Shown piece after piece: positions 5,373-8,402 of a DNA stretch of 8,402 bases (positions within the stretch are counted from its first letter, which is position 1; each line of letters opens with the position of its first letter). The translations under genes and the position numbers were made by a program. Below the pieces are notes generated by a model. That model did no database searches. It was not told the DNA's origin and worked only from the letters and a program-made list of their open reading frames with translations. Source of the stretch: Caulobacteraceae bacterium (GTDB lineage: Bacteria; Pseudomonadota; Alphaproteobacteria; Caulobacterales; Caulobacteraceae). The stretch covers positions 1 through 8,402 of the forward strand of contig SDZP01000141.1 in assembly GCA_004144935.1 (NCBI GenBank), in the 5' to 3' direction.

Positions 5373-6764
5373 TCAGCCGGCCTTGGCCGTCCGCCGCTTC
5401 AGCTCGTCCTTGTCGATCTTGCCCGCCCAGCTGGAGACCCCGTTCTTCAGGTCGGCCGGCGTCAGCACCAGCGGCTCCCACACCGCCGCCCCGACCACAT
5501 TGTGCAGGTTCAGGGTCAGGGTCGGGCTCTCGCCCATCTGGAAGTCCAACATGCCGAAACAGACCGTCTTGCCCCAGACCGGCCGCATGCGGACCTCCGG
5601 CGACTGCTCCCAGAAGTCGTTGTCGGGGATCTGCACCAGCGGCGACGAGCAGAAGTCGTAGAGGTCGTAGCCGCCCTGCTCCGACCACGGAATGCAGTTG
5701 AGCTCGCCCATATGGGTGTCGCCGCTCAGCAGCACGACGCCCTCGATCTTCGCATCGCGGATGTAGTCGAAGATCTCGTTCCGCTCATGCCGGTAGGAGG
5801 TCCAGCTGTCGCTGCCGGTCTCGGCGAACGACCAGCCGACCCCGCAGATGATCACCTTGAACGGCGCCTTGCTGGCCTTCAGCCCCGCCTTCAGCCAGGC
5901 CTTCTGTCCGGTCCCCAGCATGGTCTTGGCGGGGGTGTCCGGATCGCCGGTCGGGTCGCGATGATAGCGGTCGTCGAGGAAGAAGAAGTCGACGCCGCCG
6001 TGGCTGTGCTTGAAGAACACCCCGGGGGTTTTCGCATCGCCGGCCGAGGGATTGGCCCAGTACTGCTTGAACAGGGTCAGCGCCTGATCGCGTATGGGAT
6101 TGGTGCGGTCGCTGTCGTTGTAGGCGAAGTCGTGATCGTCCCAGACCGCCAGCTGCGGCGTGGTCCGCAACAGCGGCAGCAGCCGGTCGACGCTGCGCTG
6201 GCGCCGGTACAGGTCGGCCAGGCCCGACGGCTCGACGGTGTCGGCATAGATATTGTCGCCCAGCCAGAAGAACAGGTCCGGCTCCTGGTCGACCACGGCG
6301 TTGAATATCTTCTGGTCGGCGTCGAACTGGATGCGGCAGCAGCTGCCGAAGCCGACGCGGAAGCTGGCCGGCCCCTTGGGCGCGGTCCAGGTCTTGAACG
6401 GCACGGGCTGGTAGCGGTCGGTCTTCCCGGCGATCCGCATCCGGTAATAGTAGGTCGTCGCGGGCTGCAGCCCGGCGACCTTCAGCACCACGCAGAAGTC
6501 GTTCTCGGCCGAGGCGACCACTGGCGCGCTCCTGATCGGGGTCTTGAAGTAGCGATCCGGGCTGGCCTCGACGACAACCTCCAGGGCGCCGCTGATCCGC
6601 GCCCAGACGGTGATATGGTCAGGCCCGCCGGCCCCGACCATCGGCCCCTCGAGACAGCGCGGATAGCCCAGCACCTGGGCGAAGGCGCGCGGCGCGCCGG
6701 CGATAAGGGCGAGGAGGGTCGTGGCGCCGAAGAGGCCTCGGCGGCCGATGCTGGGTCCGGTCAT
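5373..6764 (-). CDS. phoD: PhoD-like (alkaline phosphatase D family) phosphatase, Tat-exported
   Basis: This 463-residue metallophosphoesterase probably acts in the periplasm on phosphate mono- or diesters. The N-terminus has twin arginines (R8-R9 in IGRRGLFGA), a hydrophobic stretch (about 11-23) and an AFA|Q cleavage site after A29, which is a Tat signal typical of PhoD enzymes that fold with metal in the cytosol. A fibronectin-like PhoD N-terminal domain (about 33-128) with LQPATTYYYRMRI precedes the catalytic domain. That domain carries GFGSCC (138-143), LFFWLGDNIYAD (164-175), WDDHDFAYND (208-217) and LLSGDTHMGEL (345-355). C142, D170 and Y173 sit at the spacing of the Fe-binding Cys/Asp/Tyr of Bacillus PhoD, and D349/H351 are likely further ligands. 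The ATG at 6762-6764 is preceded by GAGGGA, which overlaps the stop codon of the upstream IMPase-like gene. The two genes are 9 bases apart and evidently in one transcript. Confidence 0.9.
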   Translation of the reverse strand: MTGPSIGRRGLFGATTLLALIAGAPRAFAQVLGYPRCLEGPMVGAGGPDHITVWARISGALEVVVEASPDRYFKTPIRSAPVVASAENDFCVVLKVAGLQPATTYYYRMRIAGKTDRYQPVPFKTWTAPKGPASFRVGFGSCCRIQFDADQKIFNAVVDQEPDLFFWLGDNIYADTVEPSGLADLYRRQRSVDRLLPLLRTTPQLAVWDDHDFAYNDSDRTNPIRDQALTLFKQYWANPSAGDAKTPGVFFKHSHGGVDFFFLDDRYHRDPTGDPDTPAKTMLGTGQKAWLKAGLKASKAPFKVIICGVGWSFAETGSDSWTSYRHERNEIFDYIRDAKIEGVVLLSGDTHMGELNCIPWSEQGGYDLYDFCSSPLVQIPDNDFWEQSPEVRMRPVWGKTVCFGMLDFQMGESPTLTLNLHNVVGAAVWEPLVLTPADLKNGVSSWAGKIDKDELKRRTAKAG

Positions 6765-6773
6765 GTGCTTCCC

Positions 6774-7565
6774 TCAGACTGGGCGGATGGCTTCGAGGAT
6801 CTGATCATGGAGGATGGCGTTGGTCCCCAGGACCGTGCCGTTGTGCAGGTCGAGCAGGGCGCCAAGCGTGTCGGTGACGACGCCGCCGGCCTCGCGCACC
6901 AGGATGGCGCCGGCGCCCATGTCCCAGGCGCTGACCTTCTGCTCCCAGTAGGCCTCGAACCGGCCGGCCGCGACCCAGGCCAGATCGATCGCCCCGGCTC
7001 CCAGGCGGCGAATGCCGGCCACCCGGTTGGTCAGGGCGGCCATCTCGTTGCGGAACCGCTCATGCTCGGGCTTGGCGGCGAAGGGAATGCCGACGGCGAG
7101 GACGGCGTCCTCCAGCCGGTCCCGGGTCGAGACGTGGATGGCCCTGTCGTTGAGGAACGCCCCCTGCCCCAGTTCGGCGCGGAACATCTCGTTCAGGGCC
7201 GGGCACCAGGTGACCCCGGCGATGACCTCACCCTGCCGGGCCAGCGCGATGTTGACGGCCCACAACGGAGTGCCCGTCAGGAAATTGGTGGTGCCGTCCA
7301 GCGGGTCGACGACCCAGACGTGGTCGGGATCGGAGCCTTCGATCAGACCCCCCTCCTCACCCAGGAAGCCATAGGTCGGCGCGAAGGCCTCCAGATGCCG
7401 CCGCACCGTCTCCTCGGCCTTGACGTCTGCGGCCGAGAAGAAGTCGGAAATCCCCTTGCGCTCGATGGTCAGGGTGGCGAGCGTCTGCTGATCGGCCATC
7501 AGCCCGGCGCCGGCGTCCCGCGCCGCCGCCAGCATGGCCTGCAGGGTGTTGGACGGTTGGCTCAT
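6774..7565 (-). CDS. Inositol monophosphatase family protein
   Basis: This 263-residue Mg2+-dependent, Li+-sensitive-type phosphomonoesterase shows all key motifs: the lysine/aspartate segment ERKGISDFFSAAD (35-47), GEEGG with E70, the WVVDPLDGTTNF metal site (84-95; D87 and D90), and WDMGAGAILVREAGG (214-228) with D215. The protein is soluble and cytoplasmic. Family members act on inositol phosphates, histidinol phosphate (HisN), PAP, or sugar phosphates. The motifs alone do not decide which, although E70, D87, D90 and D215 indicate an active enzyme. Its ATG overlaps the TGA of the transporter gene by one base (TGATG), with GAGGGA just upstream, and its stop is 9 bases from the PhoD start. 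The context therefore points to a phosphorylated compound taken up by the transporter rather than to a histidine or SuhB housekeeping role. Confidence 0.9.
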   Translation of the reverse strand: MSQPSNTLQAMLAAARDAGAGLMADQQTLATLTIERKGISDFFSAADVKAEETVRRHLEAFAPTYGFLGEEGGLIEGSDPDHVWVVDPLDGTTNFLTGTPLWAVNIALARQGEVIAGVTWCPALNEMFRAELGQGAFLNDRAIHVSTRDRLEDAVLAVGIPFAAKPEHERFRNEMAALTNRVAGIRRLGAGAIDLAWVAAGRFEAYWEQKVSAWDMGAGAILVREAGGVVTDTLGALLDLHNGTVLGTNAILHDQILEAIRPV

Positions 7566-8296
7566 CAGTCCCTCAGCTTCACGTTCCACAGGCTGGTCGC
7601 CAGGACCAGGGAGACCACCGAACAGCCGATCCAGAACAGGATGGCGGGACCGAAGTCGTAGGACTTCACCCCGTCGACCGTCTTCATGCCAGCCTCGATC
7701 AGGCCGCCGGAGATGTTCTCCTGCACGGCGGCGCCCAGGTAGCTGAACACGCCGATGGCCCCTAGCGCGGCGCCCGACACCCGCTTGGGACAGATGTCGG
7801 TGGCGAACAGGCCGCCGACGCTGGTCACCAGCCCGGTCAGGCCCAGGCCGAACAGGGCCAGCCCCGCCGACAGCACCCAGACGTTGGTGGGTCCGAAGAA
7901 GATGATCAGCAGGCCGGCGATCTCCATCAGCCCGAAGATCAGGTTGGCCGGAGGCCGGCGGGCCTTGAAGAACTTGTCGCTGACGTAGCCGAAGGCGATC
8001 GCCCCGACGATGCCGGTGATGGTGTTGATGGTCAGCAGGCCTGTCGCCTCGGCCAGGGAGTAGCCGCGCCCCTCCTGCAGGTAGAGGACGCCCCAGCTGT
8101 TGATGGCGTAGCGGGTGACGTACATCAGGGCGCTGGAGACGGCGAGGATCCACACCGCCGGCATCGCCAGGATGGAAATCTGGGTCTTCAGCAGGCTGAT
8201 GGTCGGCGGGGGCGGCGGCGCCTGGCCCCACTCGTCGTGACGCCAGACCGAGAGAGAGAAGTCGGGGAAGGTGTGAGAGCTCACCAAGGACGCCAA
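7565..8296 (-). pseudogene. MFS transporter of the OPA (GlpT/UhpT) type, C-terminal half only
   Basis: The frame encodes the last six membrane segments (about residues 47-70, 84-105, 118-135, 138-160, 172-197 and 216-236 in a frame counted from 8296) of a 12-segment major facilitator. SALMYVTRYAINSWG, the loop FGYVSDKFFKARR, and ATDICPKRVSGAALGAIGVFSYLGAA are typical of the organophosphate:phosphate antiporter branch (GlpT, UhpT, UhpC), which are usually 430-450 residues long. Here the N-terminal half is missing. Convincing family sequence begins near VWRHDEWGQ (from about 8250). The residues before it are unlike the family, the only possible start there is a TTG at 8294-8296, and an in-frame stop lies at 8300-8302. 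The break coincides with a sharp drop in GC, so the gene was probably intact in the bacterium and was cut by a chimeric join rather than decayed. It is coupled to the IMPase-like gene by a one-base overlap. Confidence 0.8.
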
Positions 8297-8402
8297 ATCT
8301 CACGGATTTAGGTGAGATTCTCTTCCTCTCGGTTTGATTTCAAATCTAGGGTTCTTAGTTTATTTTGGGGGTTTTTGAATCCGGGTTGATTTTGGTGAAA
8401 TT
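8251..8402 (+). other. Plant-like 5' leader and intron start joined to bacterial DNA
   Basis: From about 8250 the sequence no longer resembles the bacterial part. It starts with a GA-rich run (8250-8260). 8251-8300 is 27/50 G+C, and 8301-8402 is 39/102 G+C with 45 T, in a window that is otherwise roughly two-thirds G+C. No sensible coding frame continues. The plus strand reads like a plant 5' untranslated exon (GA-rich, then CACGGATTTAG) followed at 8312 by GTGAGA and a T-rich stretch containing CTAGGGTT and TTTTGGGGG, as in plant leader introns. The eukaryotic origin is inferred from composition and these signals, not from a database match. The exact breakpoint is somewhere in 8245-8300. Confidence 0.6.

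Noticed and set aside
4255..5661. 468-codon plus-strand open frame opposite the acyl-CoA dehydrogenase
   Set aside because: It is an antisense shadow of a well-supported gene, with no ribosome site or domain seen.
5302..5688. N-terminal extension of the acyl-CoA dehydrogenase frame
   Set aside because: The extension overlaps the PhoD gene, does not resemble the family, and the strong GGAGGA at 5308-5313 marks the start at 5301.
5364..7661. Very long plus-strand open frame (765 codons) across the PhoD, IMPase and transporter region
   Set aside because: It lies opposite three genes with clear family motifs, shows low-complexity Gly/Ala/Arg/Val-rich composition with no recognisable domain, and is explained by the absence of AT-rich stop codons in GC-rich DNA.
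8250..8260. GA repeat as a bacterial phase-variation tract in the transporter
   Set aside because: Only about four GA units are present, and the sequence beyond it does not return to transporter coding in any frame. A foreign join explains it better than a slippage frameshift.

Overview
The window is almost entirely bacterial. It is GC-rich and densely packed, and the protein families and promoter layout suggest an alphaproteobacterium of the Caulobacteraceae type (Caulobacter or Phenylobacterium relatives). That assignment is an inference. It rests on a GH39 beta-xylosidase behind a LacI-type operator resembling the Caulobacter xylose operator, two promoters matching the Caulobacter housekeeping consensus TTGACGS-N10-14-GCTANAWC, and Crp and YbaN homologues of alphaproteobacterial type. 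No RNA gene, CRISPR array, insertion sequence or phage gene was seen.

Left part (1-3204). The window opens inside the 3' end of an EVE-domain protein gene (+), which converges on a small YbaN/DUF454 membrane protein gene (-). The gap at 638-808 is divergent. It carries a predicted promoter whose -10 is covered by a palindromic LacI-family operator, and it reads into a secreted GH39 beta-xylosidase (809-2389, +). Nine bases later comes the convergent 3' end of a Crp/Fnr-family regulator (-), which has its own good promoter at 3178-3204.

Right part (3239-8250), all on the minus strand and therefore transcribed right to left. The order is: a truncated OPA-type MFS transporter, an inositol-monophosphatase-family phosphatase, a Tat-exported PhoD-like phosphatase, a 71-base gap with a stem-loop, an acyl-CoA dehydrogenase, and an alpha/beta hydrolase. 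The first three genes are coupled (1-base overlap, then a 9-base gap) and look like a phosphoester scavenging unit. The last two share an ATGA overlap and look like a lipid or dicarboxylic/aromatic acyl-CoA unit.

Right edge (about 8250-8402). The transporter reading frame loses its N-terminal half, and the sequence changes abruptly to T-rich DNA (39 of 102 bases G/C in 8301-8402). This tail looks like a plant 5' leader followed by an intron: a GA-rich stretch, then AG|GTGAGA, then a long T-rich run. The simplest reading is a chimeric contig joining bacterial and plant DNA, either assembly contamination or a cloning/ligation chimera. A real integration is possible but less likely. This junction is the strongest anomaly in the window. 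The bacterial part is otherwise ordinary accessory metabolism, and I see no convincing undescribed system.
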